From Billgrantia pellis (GTDB lineage: Bacteria; Pseudomonadota; Gammaproteobacteria; Pseudomonadales; Halomonadaceae), in the NCBI RefSeq assembly GCF_008297955.1, contig NZ_VTPY01000003.1, positions 837,647-901,646 on the forward strand: 64,000 bases of DNA, given 5' to 3'. The notes beneath the pieces were generated by a model. The model had not been told where the DNA came from. It saw only the letters and a program-made list of their open reading frames with translations, and did not search any database. Both the position numbers and the translations under genes were made by a program. Shown one piece after another: positions 10,236-18,751 of this stretch (the stretch's first letter is position 1; each line of letters opens with the position of its first letter).

Positions 10236-10273
10236 GAAACCGTCACTTATGGATCATTCCGGGTGGCGGTTTC
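10236..10273 (+). terminator. Terminator of tRNA-Pro, overlapping the convergent gene's end
   Basis: Inverted repeat GAAACCGTCAC (10236-10246) / GTGGCGGTTTC (10263-10273), one G-U pair, 16-base loop, followed by TTCGTTT. Its right arm lies inside the last codons of the convergent membrane-protein gene, so it may serve both directions. Confidence 0.7.
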
Positions 10274-10834
10274 TTCGTTTCGGCGTGCGCCCTGTCGGTC
10301 CGCGGCATGCGCCCTCTCCGTCGACTCATGGAACGCCTCGAGCCGGGTACCGGCTCGCCCGCTGCCGTGGATGTCGCCCGGTCGATTGGCTAGCCGCTCT
10401 CCGATCCATACGGTGCTCGCGCCCCATACCAGATGTACCGCGATCATCAGGCGGCGACGGTTGGCCGGGTGTCGGTGAGGCGGCGCCAGGATGTTCAGCG
10501 CGGGAATCCAACCGAAATAACTCGCCGCCCATACCGCCACGCCATAGGCGCTACCGTAAACCAGCGGGTGCGCAATCTCATGGCGGGTGATCGGATATAG
10601 CGCCCCGGCAAAGGCGCCGTAGCCGAAGTGGCTGAGCAGGCTCAGCTCGGCATGCCGTTCGTCATCCAGCGGTGCATCCGGCTGCACCTTGTGCACGATA
10701 CCCTGCGTGATTTCACGTGGGGGCAGAGGGTAGCGCTCCTCCCGGGGCAGGCGCCGGTACAGCGCCTCCATGGCCAAGGTCATGGGGACGGTGGCCAGCA
10801 GGCCACCGATGGCACCCGCCAGGTAACGATTCAT
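10247..10834 (-). CDS. Conserved membrane protein of unknown function
   Basis: 195 residues, beginning MNRYLAGAIGGLLATVPMT. Hydrophobic stretches near residues 5-25, 75-95, 100-120 and 140-155 suggest three or four membrane segments, and PPREITQGIVHKV and NILAPPHRHP look like conserved polar loops. I recall similar hypothetical proteins in halophilic gammaproteobacteria but cannot assign a function. The start was chosen for AAGGAGG six bases upstream of ATG 10834. The last 40 residues are hydrophilic, run into the tRNA-Pro terminator and may be lineage-specific. The neighbouring stress-protein gene upstream is on the same strand. Confidence 0.75.
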   Translation of the reverse strand: MNRYLAGAIGGLLATVPMTLAMEALYRRLPREERYPLPPREITQGIVHKVQPDAPLDDERHAELSLLSHFGYGAFAGALYPITRHEIAHPLVYGSAYGVAVWAASYFGWIPALNILAPPHRHPANRRRLMIAVHLVWGASTVWIGERLANRPGDIHGSGRAGTRLEAFHESTERAHAADRQGARRNEETATRNDP

Positions 10835-10900
10835 GGCTTCCTCCTTGAGACACATGCGTTTCCAAGACGCACCCGGAGCGGACGGCTGAACCGACCGACG

Positions 10901-11359
10901 TCAGGTTACCGTAATCACGGTGCAGCCGGCGGAATGCGCCACTTGGTGGGACACGCTGCCCACCGCCATGCCCTTGAGATCACTCATTCCTCTGCTACCC
11001 ATGACAATGGCATCGACGCCGATGGCTTCGGCTTCGCGCAGGATCGTGTCGGCGGGCTTGCCCTCGCGAATGGTTTCCATCACTTCCAGGCCGGAAAGTT
11101 CGACGGCCTGTCGAGCCCTGTCCAGAACACCGTGCGCCTGGGGCTCGCCCGTCTCGCCCGTCTCGGCCAGCTCACGCCGGCGCGCCTCGGTCAACGGTTG
11201 ACCGGTGGTGCCGGCCAGCATGCCGGCATCGTCCGGCAGTTCGGTCACGTACAGCAGGTGCAGGATCGCCGACGAGGCTCGCGCCAGCTGCGCTGCGATC
11301 GAAAGCGCTTTCTCGGCATGCGACGAGCCGTCGATGGGAACCAGAATGGTACGAAGCAT
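10901..11359 (-). CDS. Universal stress protein, UspA family
   Basis: Single Usp domain of 152 residues, starting MLRTILVPIDGSSHAEKAL. The nucleotide-binding signature G-2x-G-9x-G-S is present near the C-terminus (GSRGMSDLKGMAVGSVSHQV), placing it with the ATP-binding subgroup rather than the non-binding UspA type. Cytoplasmic dimers of this kind help survival under starvation or osmotic stress, though the specific trigger here is unknown. It is transcribed with the membrane-protein gene 66 bases downstream. An insertion rich in Glu/Gly (about residues 50-75) separates the two halves of the domain. Confidence 0.9.
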   Translation of the reverse strand: MLRTILVPIDGSSHAEKALSIAAQLARASSAILHLLYVTELPDDAGMLAGTTGQPLTEARRRELAETGETGEPQAHGVLDRARQAVELSGLEVMETIREGKPADTILREAEAIGVDAIVMGSRGMSDLKGMAVGSVSHQVAHSAGCTVITVT

Positions 11360-11457
11360 GGCAAGCCCTCGCAGTTGGGCCTAAGTGGAACGAGACGACT
11401 GGAGGCCGCTCACTATCTTCAGCCTAGCCACTCAGGCTTCTGGAGCAACCCCGTACT

Positions 11458-13029
11458 TTACAGCCAGGGCTCCAACCCCATCAGTCGCGTCAGCCAAGCG
11501 CCGAGATGACGCCAAAGATCGCCGGGCTCGCGAGACAGCCGCAGGTTCTCGCCGCCACGCTCCGTTACCCACGCCAGCCGCCCGTCCGGTTCACGTTCGA
11601 CGCGATAGCTGAGGGTGGGTCGCTTGCCGAGTTCGATCAGCGCATCCAGCTCGGCGGCCAACCCTTCGCTGCGGGCCAGGACACCCACCTCCGTATTCCA
11701 CCAGACCGAGCGAGGATCGGCATTGGCCGACCCCACGAAGAGCCGGTCGTCATCGATGGCCAGCGCCTTGATATGCAGGGCGGAAGTCGACGAGCCGACA
11801 CCGCGTCCGTTGGTTTGGCCTAGCTCCTGGTCGGGGCGCATTTCGTACAGTGCCACGCCGCTCTCGAGCAGTGTGCCACGATACGGTTGGTAAGCGCCGT
11901 GAGCGAACGGCACGTCGGAGGCTTCCAGCGAATTGGTGAAGACCTCGACATCGACGCCCGATTCGGCGAGCTCCCGTATCAGCCGCGTCCCCACCTTGCC
12001 CGGCACGAAGTAGGCCGAGATCACTGCCAAACGCTCGATCGGCCTGCCCACGGCCGCCATCAGCTCTCCGGCCATGGTGCGCCGCAGTGGCGGGCGGCCA
12101 CGCCAAGCCGGCTTGCCGGGCGGATCCCACAGTGCCACGCCTTCACCCCAATGGAGCCTGCCGATCAACGGCCCTTGGTCCGCATCGGCATAGCGTTGCC
12201 GCAAATGGGTGAAATAGGGCGAATCGGCATGCTCGAGGAACCAATCGGAAAGCGACGCTCTCAGCTCACGCCAAGCCTCCCCGCGCACGCGGTGGTAACG
12301 CTCGATCGGCTGCGCCAGGCCGTGATTCCAATAGAGATAGAAACTCATCGAGAGCTGCGGCACGACCGGCCCGACTGTCACCAGGTCGAGATCGGTGAGG
12401 TTGCGCTCGCTGGCGCTGTAGTATTCATCGCCTAGGTTGCGCCCACCGACGATGGCCAGCGCTCCGTCGGTGATCCATAGCTTGTTGTGCATGCGGCGCT
12501 GCTGTCGCGTCGCGACCGGCAGCGAGGCCAACACCCTGGCCGTCAGGCTACTCCGACCGATGGCCAGGGCATTGTAAACGCGCACTTCAATATTGGGGTG
12601 GCTGGATAGCGCCGCCAACCGTTCGCCCTGCCCAACCGTTGCCAGATCGTCGATTAGCAAACGTATCGTCACGCCCCGCTCCGCGGCTTCCAGTAACCGC
12701 AGCAGCAACATGCGAGTCGTCAATCCATCCCCCATCAGATAGGTCTGGATATCGAGGCGTCGATCGGCCTGTTCGCTGAGCAACATGCGCAGGCTAAAAG
12801 CGTCCTGACCGCTGGTGAGCAGAGCGAAGCCGCTCTGTGCGGCATGGGGAGCCGCGCTCAGCGCCGCCCACTGTCCCAACCAAGTGGTCTCGACTTCGGC
12901 CGGCGGCAGCGGGGCACCATGCTCGCGCGGGACCGGGGCGCCGGCGCAGCCGGACAGCAGTAGTGCCAGCAAGCACCCCCCCACCCAGCCGCGTTGCCAA
13001 GTCATCCGAGGTGGCTCAGGGTTCGTCAT
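11458..13029 (-). CDS. Phospholipase D-family lipoprotein (cardiolipin synthase-like)
   Basis: About 523 residues. A short signal sequence ends in the lipobox LLSGC, so it is probably a lipidated envelope protein. Two HxK-x4-D phosphodiesterase motifs are intact: HNKLWITD followed by GGRN, and HIKALAID followed by GSANADPRS, the paired arrangement of PLD and cardiolipin synthase enzymes. The substrate is unknown; lipoprotein PLDs of the ClsC/YmdC type transfer phosphatidyl groups. The start at 13029 overlaps the preceding gene by 14 bases; ATG 13005 (MTWQRGW) is an alternative giving 515 residues with the same lipobox. Confidence 0.85.
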   Translation of the reverse strand: MTNPEPPRMTWQRGWVGGCLLALLLSGCAGAPVPREHGAPLPPAEVETTWLGQWAALSAAPHAAQSGFALLTSGQDAFSLRMLLSEQADRRLDIQTYLMGDGLTTRMLLLRLLEAAERGVTIRLLIDDLATVGQGERLAALSSHPNIEVRVYNALAIGRSSLTARVLASLPVATRQQRRMHNKLWITDGALAIVGGRNLGDEYYSASERNLTDLDLVTVGPVVPQLSMSFYLYWNHGLAQPIERYHRVRGEAWRELRASLSDWFLEHADSPYFTHLRQRYADADQGPLIGRLHWGEGVALWDPPGKPAWRGRPPLRRTMAGELMAAVGRPIERLAVISAYFVPGKVGTRLIRELAESGVDVEVFTNSLEASDVPFAHGAYQPYRGTLLESGVALYEMRPDQELGQTNGRGVGSSTSALHIKALAIDDDRLFVGSANADPRSVWWNTEVGVLARSEGLAAELDALIELGKRPTLSYRVEREPDGRLAWVTERGGENLRLSREPGDLWRHLGAWLTRLMGLEPWL

Positions 13030-13258
13030 CGTTATCCGCCAAGCGCCCTTCCAGCCGCTTGCGCGCCTTGTTGCGGCGATAACGGCGCGCCAGCGCGAGC
13101 CCCAGGGCAAAGAGCACCATGGCGCCCAGGGTCAACCCCTGCCAGGGCCGGGCGGCCTCGCCGCCCATTAGGGTTTCCAATGTAAGGATCAGGATGAAGC
13201 CCAGCGCCTGACTGGCGATGGCCAGGGCACGCAGGGTGTCGAAAGACTGATTCGCCAT
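13016..13258 (-). CDS. Small two-pass membrane protein, unknown function
   Basis: 80 residues from MANQSFDTLRALAIASQ. Two hydrophobic segments (about residues 10-30 and 40-57) are followed by a strongly basic stretch (ARRYRRNKARKRLEG) and an acidic end. The ATG at 13258 is preceded by AGGAG at a good distance; longer in-frame versions lack this. Its stop codon overlaps the start of the PLD lipoprotein gene, so the two are likely translationally coupled and may act together at the membrane. No family was recognised. Confidence 0.75.
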   Translation of the reverse strand: MANQSFDTLRALAIASQALGFILILTLETLMGGEAARPWQGLTLGAMVLFALGLALARRYRRNKARKRLEGRLADNDDEP

Positions 13259-13391
13259 GGAGGCTCCTGCCGGGTGACAGTGCGATGCTCGCACAGTAGG
13301 CTCTTGCTCAGCCGGTCGCTGCGAGGCCAGCAAGTGTAGGATTCTAACCGCTCCTGCCGCCGACGCCGACCCCGTTCTCGGAGCTGTTGCC

Positions 13392-14192
13392 ATGGACGCT
13401 TTCGCCCTGGGCCCCGTGCTGATCTCGATTTCACGCCTCTATGCGCTGGGTTGCGCCCTACTGCTGCTGGTCGCAGCCTGGTCCCTGCTGGGCCTTTCCG
13501 GCCCCGCGCGGGCACGCTGGTTCAACGGCCTGCTGCTGGTCTGGCTGGCCGGGGCCCGGCTGGGGCACGTGGGAATGCACCTCGACGCCTATGCCGCGGC
13601 TCCGCTCGACGTGCTCAAGCTGTGGCAGCCGGGATACCACGGCGTATGGGGGTTGCTCGCGGCGCTGGCCTGGACCGCCTGGACGCTACGCGACCACCTG
13701 CTGCGCATGATTGGCGCCATGGCTTTGACGATCGGCGTGTCGGCACTCTGGCTGGTGCTGGTCACCCTGGCTCCGCTGGGCGGCGGCACTGCCATGGGCG
13801 AACTGCCCGCCGTTACCCTGGAGAACCTCGACGGCGAGCCGGTCGATCTGCAAACGCTTCGCGGCGAGCGGGTCGTCGTCAACCTGTGGGCCACCTGGTG
13901 CCCGCCCTGCCTGCGCGAGATGCCGTTGCTGGCCGAGGCCGACAACCGCGAGGACGTGACCGTGGTAGTGATCAATCAAGGCGAGGAGCTGCTGCAGGTG
14001 GTGCGCTACCTGGACGAGCAGGGGCTTTCTTTTCGCTATCCGCTGCTCGATCCCCAGCAAGAGATGATGAGGACGGTCGAATCGCCGGGCCTGCCCACCA
14101 CCCTGCTGTTCGATACTCGTGGCCGCGCCGTGGAACGCCATGTGGGCGAACTCTCACGCGCCCAACTCACCTCCTGGCTCGAGCGGCACTGA
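13392..14192 (+). CDS. TlpA-like thioredoxin with an Lgt-like membrane domain
   Basis: 266 residues in two parts. Residues 1-130 contain about four hydrophobic segments; WLAGARLGHVGMHLDAYAAAP and WQPGYHGVWGLLAAL resemble the GGRLGYVLFY and FHGGLIG signatures of prolipoprotein diacylglyceryl transferase, but the region is much shorter than Lgt. Residues 135-266 form a TlpA/ResA-type thioredoxin fold with WATWCPPC as active site and the cis-proline loop SPGLPTT. The thioredoxin domain would face the periplasm as a disulfide reductase; the role of the Lgt-like part is unknown. It is divergent from the small membrane protein and upstream of rapA. Confidence 0.85.
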   Translation: MDAFALGPVLISISRLYALGCALLLLVAAWSLLGLSGPARARWFNGLLLVWLAGARLGHVGMHLDAYAAAPLDVLKLWQPGYHGVWGLLAALAWTAWTLRDHLLRMIGAMALTIGVSALWLVLVTLAPLGGGTAMGELPAVTLENLDGEPVDLQTLRGERVVVNLWATWCPPCLREMPLLAEADNREDVTVVVINQGEELLQVVRYLDEQGLSFRYPLLDPQQEMMRTVESPGLPTTLLFDTRGRAVERHVGELSRAQLTSWLERH

Positions 14193-14227
14193 TCCACGTC
14201 TATCGTTTCCCGCCGCTCGCCACCCCC

Positions 14228-14256
14228 TTAAGCCGTGGCCGGCTTTGCGTTAGAAT
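14228..14256 (+). promoter_or_regulatory. Candidate promoter of rapA
   Basis: TTAAGC (14228-14233), 17-base spacer and TAGAAT (14251-14256), in the gap between the thioredoxin gene and rapA. The -35 element is weak. Confidence 0.45.
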
Positions 14257-14328
14257 CCCCCGCCCTGTCGCCGCCGGAGAGTTATTCGCGGTGGCATGCG
14301 CACCGTATTCAGCATCGACCGAGGCATC

Positions 14329-17280
14329 ATGAGCGACTTTTCACCCGGCCAGCGCTGGATCAGCGACGGCGAGGCCGACCTGGGCCTGGGCACCATTCTC
14401 AGTTGCGATCACCGTAGCGTCACCGTACTGTTCGGCGCCAGCCAGGAGACCCGCACCTACAGCAGTCGCCAGGCGCCCCTCACTCGGGTCGCTTTCGGCA
14501 TCGGCGACCGTATCCTGTCTGCCGAGGGCTGGAGCCTGACCGTCGAGGACAGCAAGGAAGTCGACGGCCTCATCGTCTACATCGGCGAAGACGACCAGGG
14601 CGAGCTGCGCGAGCTGCCCGAGGCCCGCCTGGCCGACACCATGCAGTTCGACCAGGCCCGCGACCGCCTGCTCACCGGACAGGTCGACCGCAACGACTGG
14701 TTCGACCTGCGCTTCCGCACCCTGCATCATCATCACCGCATCGAGCAGAACCCCGCGCTGGGCCTGGCGGGGCCGCGCATCGACCTGATTCCGCACCAGC
14801 TCTACATTGCCGACGAGGTCGCCCGCCGCCACGCCCCGCGGGTGCTATTGGCCGACGAGGTGGGGCTGGGGAAGACCATCGAGGCCGGCCTGATCCTGCA
14901 CAGGCTACTGCTCACCGGCCGTGCCGAGCGGGCCTTGATCCTCGTGCCGGCGAGTCTCGTGCATCAATGGCTGGTAGAGCTGTTGCGCCGCTTCGCTCTC
15001 GAGGTGACGCTGCTTGACGAGCAGCAGAGCCTGGCCCAGGCCGAGAGCAATCCCTTCGAATCCGGTCAGTTGATTCTCGCCAGCCAGGAGTGGTTGTTCG
15101 CCAATCCGCATCGGCAGGAACAGGCCGCCGCCTGCGACTGGGATCTGCTGATCGTCGACGAGGCACACCATCTCGACTGGAGCGCCGAGCAGGTCGGCCC
15201 GGGTTACGCCTGCGTCGAACGCTTGGCAAGGGCCGTGCCGGGCTTGCTGTTGCTAACCGCCACCCCCGAGCAGATGGGGCTCGACAGTCATTTCGCCCGC
15301 TTGCGCCTGCTCGATCCGGATCGCTACCACAGCCTCGACGCCTTCCGTGAGGAGGAGCAGCACTATGTCGAGGTGGCCCAGGCGATCGACGCCCTGGAGC
15401 GCCTGCCCGATGGCGGCACCGCCGACTATGATGCGGTGGCCGCCGTGATCGGCGAACCCGACAGCCTGGCCCTGCTGAGCATCCTGTCCAATCCCGAGAC
15501 CGGCGAGAGGCAGCAGGCCAGCGCCCGTACCCAACTGCGCGAGCAACTGCTCGACCGCCACGGTACCGGCAGGGTGATGTTCCGCAATAGCCGCCGCCAC
15601 GTGGGCGGCTTTCCCGAGCGCCACCTGCACCTGGCGTCGCTTCCGCTGCCTTCGGCCTACCGCCGCGTGCTACGCAAGCTCGAGCGCAATGAGGATTATC
15701 TCGACGAGTTGCTCATCGAGACCGGACTCGACCACCCCGATGGGCTCATCTACCCCGACGCCGTCTACCGGGCGCTCACCGATGACCCGCTCAACGCCGA
15801 ACCCTGGTGGCAGATCGATCCACGCGTGACCTGGTTGCTGGAGCGCCTCAGCGATACGGGAGAGCGGGGCTTCGCCGACGACAAGGTACTGGTAATCGCC
15901 CATCAGCGCGAGACCGCCCAGGGCTTGGCCGAAGCGCTGCGTGTGCTGGGTGGTGTGCACGCCCCGGTGTTCCATGAAGGGCTTACGCTAGTGGAGCGCG
16001 ACCGTGCCGCGGCGGCCTTCGCCGACGAGGAGGAGGGCAGCCAGGTGCTGGTGTGTTCGGAGATCGGTTCCGAGGGGCGCAATTTCCAGTTTTGTCGGCA
16101 CTTGGTGATGTTCGATCTACCGCAGCATCCCGATCAGCTCGAGCAGCGTATTGGTCGGCTCGACCGCATCGGACAGCGTCACGCGATCGAGATTCACGTG
16201 CCGCTGTTCGAGGCCAGCCCCGGCGAACGGCTGCTTCGCTGGTTTCACGAGGGCATGGATGCCTTCGACGCCCCCCACGGGGTCGGCAATGAGCTGTTCG
16301 ACGCCTTCGGCGATGCGCTGTCCGAAGCCCTGCTCGACGACGAAGCCCTGGACGAGGTGATCGCCGAGACCCGCGCCCTGTTCGAGGGCCGCCTGGCCCA
16401 GCGCAACGCCGGACGCAATCGTCTGCTGGAACTCAACGCCTGCCGCCCGGTGCGAGCCGAGGAAGTGGCCGCGGCAATCCGCGAGCTCGACGATGATCCG
16501 GCACTGCCGCGCTATCTGGATCAGGCGCTGGATATCTTCGGGGTCGACAGCCAGGAACTCGGCGGCGACCTACTGCTGCTGCAGCCGAGCCCGCAAATGC
16601 TTGACGGCCTGCCCGGGCTGGCCAAGGGCGAGGAGGGCTTCACCGCCACCCTGTCGCGCTCGCGCGCCCTGGCCCGTGACGACGTGCAGCGACTCTCCTG
16701 GGAGCACCCGCTGCTGCGCGAGGTGATGGGACGTATCCTCGATGGCACCATGGGCAACACCGCGCTGGCGCTGCTCAGGCACCCGGCAATCCCTGCCGGG
16801 CGGCTGATGGCCGAGCTGGTCTTTCGCACTTACTGCCCGGCGCCGAAGCGGCTGCACGTCAACCGCTTCCTGCCGCCCACCGCAGTGCGGGTACTGCTCG
16901 ACGAGTCCGGCGCCGTGCTGACCGACAAGGTCTCGTTCACCGGGCTGTCGAAGAACCTGCAAAAGGTCAGGAAGGCGATGGCACGCGATCTGATCCGCAG
17001 CCGCCACGACCAATTGCGGGGTTTGCTGATCCAGGGCGAAGAGGAAGCCGAGCGCGAGCTGCCGAGTATCGTCGAGTCCGCCCAGATCCGCATGCGACAA
17101 GCGCTCGATGCCGAGCTTGCCCGTCTGGAAGCACTGGCCCGGCTCAACCCGGCGGTGCGCGAGGAGGAACTCGAGGCCCTGCGCCGCGAACGGGGTGAGC
17201 TCGATGCGGCAATCGATGGAACCCGGCTTCGCCTGGATGCGGTACGGGTCATCGTCACGGTAGGCGAGGAAAGCCGCTGA
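14329..17280 (+). CDS. rapA: RNA polymerase-associated ATPase RapA (HepA)
   Basis: SWI2/SNF2-family ATPase that binds RNA polymerase and recycles it after transcription, especially at high salt. 983 residues (E. coli 968). The N-terminus MSDFSPGQRWISDGEADLGL aligns with E. coli MPFTLGQRWISD, hence the start at 14329 with GAGG just upstream. The Walker A region LADEVGLGKTIEAG is at about 174, the Walker B box DEAHHLDW at about 280, and helicase motif VI lies in EQRIGRLDRIGQRH. The C-terminal RapA-specific region is complete. It is a single gene followed by a convergent epimerase gene. Confidence 0.97.
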   Translation: MSDFSPGQRWISDGEADLGLGTILSCDHRSVTVLFGASQETRTYSSRQAPLTRVAFGIGDRILSAEGWSLTVEDSKEVDGLIVYIGEDDQGELRELPEARLADTMQFDQARDRLLTGQVDRNDWFDLRFRTLHHHHRIEQNPALGLAGPRIDLIPHQLYIADEVARRHAPRVLLADEVGLGKTIEAGLILHRLLLTGRAERALILVPASLVHQWLVELLRRFALEVTLLDEQQSLAQAESNPFESGQLILASQEWLFANPHRQEQAAACDWDLLIVDEAHHLDWSAEQVGPGYACVERLARAVPGLLLLTATPEQMGLDSHFARLRLLDPDRYHSLDAFREEEQHYVEVAQAIDALERLPDGGTADYDAVAAVIGEPDSLALLSILSNPETGERQQASARTQLREQLLDRHGTGRVMFRNSRRHVGGFPERHLHLASLPLPSAYRRVLRKLERNEDYLDELLIETGLDHPDGLIYPDAVYRALTDDPLNAEPWWQIDPRVTWLLERLSDTGERGFADDKVLVIAHQRETAQGLAEALRVLGGVHAPVFHEGLTLVERDRAAAAFADEEEGSQVLVCSEIGSEGRNFQFCRHLVMFDLPQHPDQLEQRIGRLDRIGQRHAIEIHVPLFEASPGERLLRWFHEGMDAFDAPHGVGNELFDAFGDALSEALLDDEALDEVIAETRALFEGRLAQRNAGRNRLLELNACRPVRAEEVAAAIRELDDDPALPRYLDQALDIFGVDSQELGGDLLLLQPSPQMLDGLPGLAKGEEGFTATLSRSRALARDDVQRLSWEHPLLREVMGRILDGTMGNTALALLRHPAIPAGRLMAELVFRTYCPAPKRLHVNRFLPPTAVRVLLDESGAVLTDKVSFTGLSKNLQKVRKAMARDLIRSRHDQLRGLLIQGEEEAERELPSIVESAQIRMRQALDAELARLEALARLNPAVREEELEALRRERGELDAAIDGTRLRLDAVRVIVTVGEESR

Positions 17281-17313
17281 GCCGGCGTCCGGTAAGGGCG
17301 GGTACTGGGTGCA

Positions 17314-18225
17314 TTAGCGCTTACCGAGGATATTCGTCAGCGCCGCTTCAAGGGTCGGATAGCGGAATGTGAAGCCGGCCTCGAGCAACCGCGCCGGACG
17401 CATGTCGGCACCGGTCAGCAGCAGGCGCGCCATCTCGCCGAACGTCGCTTCGAGCACGAGTGCGGGTACCGGGAGCGGGGCCGGCCGATGCAGCAGGTGC
17501 GCCAGGGTGCGGGTGAATTCGGCGTTGGTCACCGGCCTGGGCGCGCTGCCGTTGAACGCTCCCTCGAGGTCGTCGCGTTCGAGCAGGAACAGAATCGCTT
17601 GCACCAGATCCTCGCGATGGATCCACGGCATGAACTGACGGCCATCACCGAAGCGCCCGCCGAGTCCCAGCTTGAACGGGGTCAGCATCTTTTCGAGGGA
17701 GCCGCCGCCTGCATCCAGCACTAATCCGGTGCGAAGCCGTACCACCCGAGTGCCGAAGTCGGCTGCTTCCTTGGCCGTATCTTCCCAGCGCTTGCACAGG
17801 CGGTGAGCGAACTCGTCGTGAGGCGGGGTCGCCTCGGTGACCTCGCGGTCGCCCTGATCGCCGTAGTAGCCCATGGCCGACCCCGACACCATGACGCGGG
17901 GCGGCACACCGCTGGCCTGTGCCAGCTGTTCGCAAAGAATCACCAGGTCACGGGTGACGTTGATCCGCGAGTCGACCAACCGCTGCTTCTGGCTGGCGGT
18001 CCAGCGATGCGCGGCGATCGGCTCGCCGGCCAGATTGACGATGGCCTGGGGCGAAGCGTCGACGAAATCGAGCACCGAGCGACGAATGTCGACGCCTCCG
18101 GGCAACCTGTGCCTGGCGGCATCCGGCTCACGAGAAACGACCTGGAGACGATGCCCTGCCTCCTTGAGCCGCTGACACAGCCGCTGGCCGACGAAACCGC
18201 TGCCCCCGGTAATGAGTACACGCAT
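17314..18225 (-). CDS. TIGR01777-family NAD(P)-dependent epimerase, YfcH-like
   Basis: Atypical short-chain dehydrogenase (SDR39U1 type) of 303 residues. The N-terminal Rossmann motif is GGSGFVGQRL, followed by VNLAGEPIAAHRW and SGSAMGYYGDQGDREVTE, the family's characteristic stretch around the catalytic Tyr; a DUF1731-like C-terminus ends the protein. The substrate is not known for the family. It has a good ribosome site (GAGAGGGGG). It is divergent from the CbiX-like gene, and its promoter region carries two TGTACA-like half-sites. In Pseudomonas a relative of this gene lies near a MerR/LitR regulator and a photolyase gene, as far as I recall; no photolyase is seen here. Confidence 0.9.
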   Translation of the reverse strand: MRVLITGGSGFVGQRLCQRLKEAGHRLQVVSREPDAARHRLPGGVDIRRSVLDFVDASPQAIVNLAGEPIAAHRWTASQKQRLVDSRINVTRDLVILCEQLAQASGVPPRVMVSGSAMGYYGDQGDREVTEATPPHDEFAHRLCKRWEDTAKEAADFGTRVVRLRTGLVLDAGGGSLEKMLTPFKLGLGGRFGDGRQFMPWIHREDLVQAILFLLERDDLEGAFNGSAPRPVTNAEFTRTLAHLLHRPAPLPVPALVLEATFGEMARLLLTGADMRPARLLEAGFTFRYPTLEAALTNILGKR

Positions 18226-18259
18226 TGCTGCCCCCTCTCTCGACTGCCGTCCCGCCTGG

Positions 18260-18281
18260 TTATACAGCCTTTGTACATCTT
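18260..18281. promoter_or_regulatory. Candidate LitR/CarH-type operator between the epimerase and chelatase genes
   Basis: Two tandem 11-bp units, TTATACAGCCT and TTGTACATCTT, sharing T-T-R-T-A-C-A, in the 131-base divergent promoter region. CarH-type regulators bind 11-bp direct repeats; I cannot confirm binding. A possible minus-strand -10 (TATAAC) overlaps the left unit, so binding would block transcription of the epimerase gene. Confidence 0.45.
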
Positions 18282-18356
18282 TGCTATTCTAATGGAAACA
18301 TGGCGCCCTTGCGCTGCTTGCCTTTCATCCGGCCATTGCCCCGATGGAGAATGCAC

Positions 18357-18737
18357 ATGACCTATGGCCTGATCCTGCTGGCTCACGGATCCAGCGATCC
18401 CAAGTGGCGCGCTCCTTTTGCGCAACTCCACGAAGCGTTGGCCGCGCGTCTGCAGACTCCGCTGCAACTGGCCTACATGGAACTCAGCGAGCCCTCGCTC
18501 GAGACGGCCGTGGCCGAGCTATCGGCCTCCGGCATCCAGCGTGCTGAGATCCTGCCGTTGTTCTTCGCCGCCGGCCGCCACTTGCGCCGTGACGTGCCCG
18601 CTCAAGTGGAAGCGCTACGTGCCGCTCATCCCCACATGGCGCTGACGCTGCTGCCGCCGGTCGGCGAACATCCCGCCTTCGTCGATGCCCTGGCCGCCGT
18701 GATCGCCGAGCAAGCCGGCGACGCATTGTCGACTTGA
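18357..18737 (+). CDS. Single-domain CbiX/SirB-like sirohydrochlorin chelatase
   Basis: 126 residues with one CbiX domain, about half the length of two-domain chelatases, similar to archaeal CbiXS. The metal-site His is in LLAHGSSDP at the N-terminus and a second His is in LFFAAGRHLRRDVP. Members insert cobalt or iron into sirohydrochlorin for cobalamin or siroheme synthesis; whether this isolated copy does so is unclear because no other tetrapyrrole gene is nearby. The start at 18357 was chosen for GGAGA six bases upstream; ATG 18351 would overlap that site. It lies directly upstream of the MerR/LitR-like regulator. Confidence 0.85.
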   Translation: MTYGLILLAHGSSDPKWRAPFAQLHEALAARLQTPLQLAYMELSEPSLETAVAELSASGIQRAEILPLFFAAGRHLRRDVPAQVEALRAAHPHMALTLLPPVGEHPAFVDALAAVIAEQAGDALST

Positions 18738-18751
18738 AGCGATCACATTCG

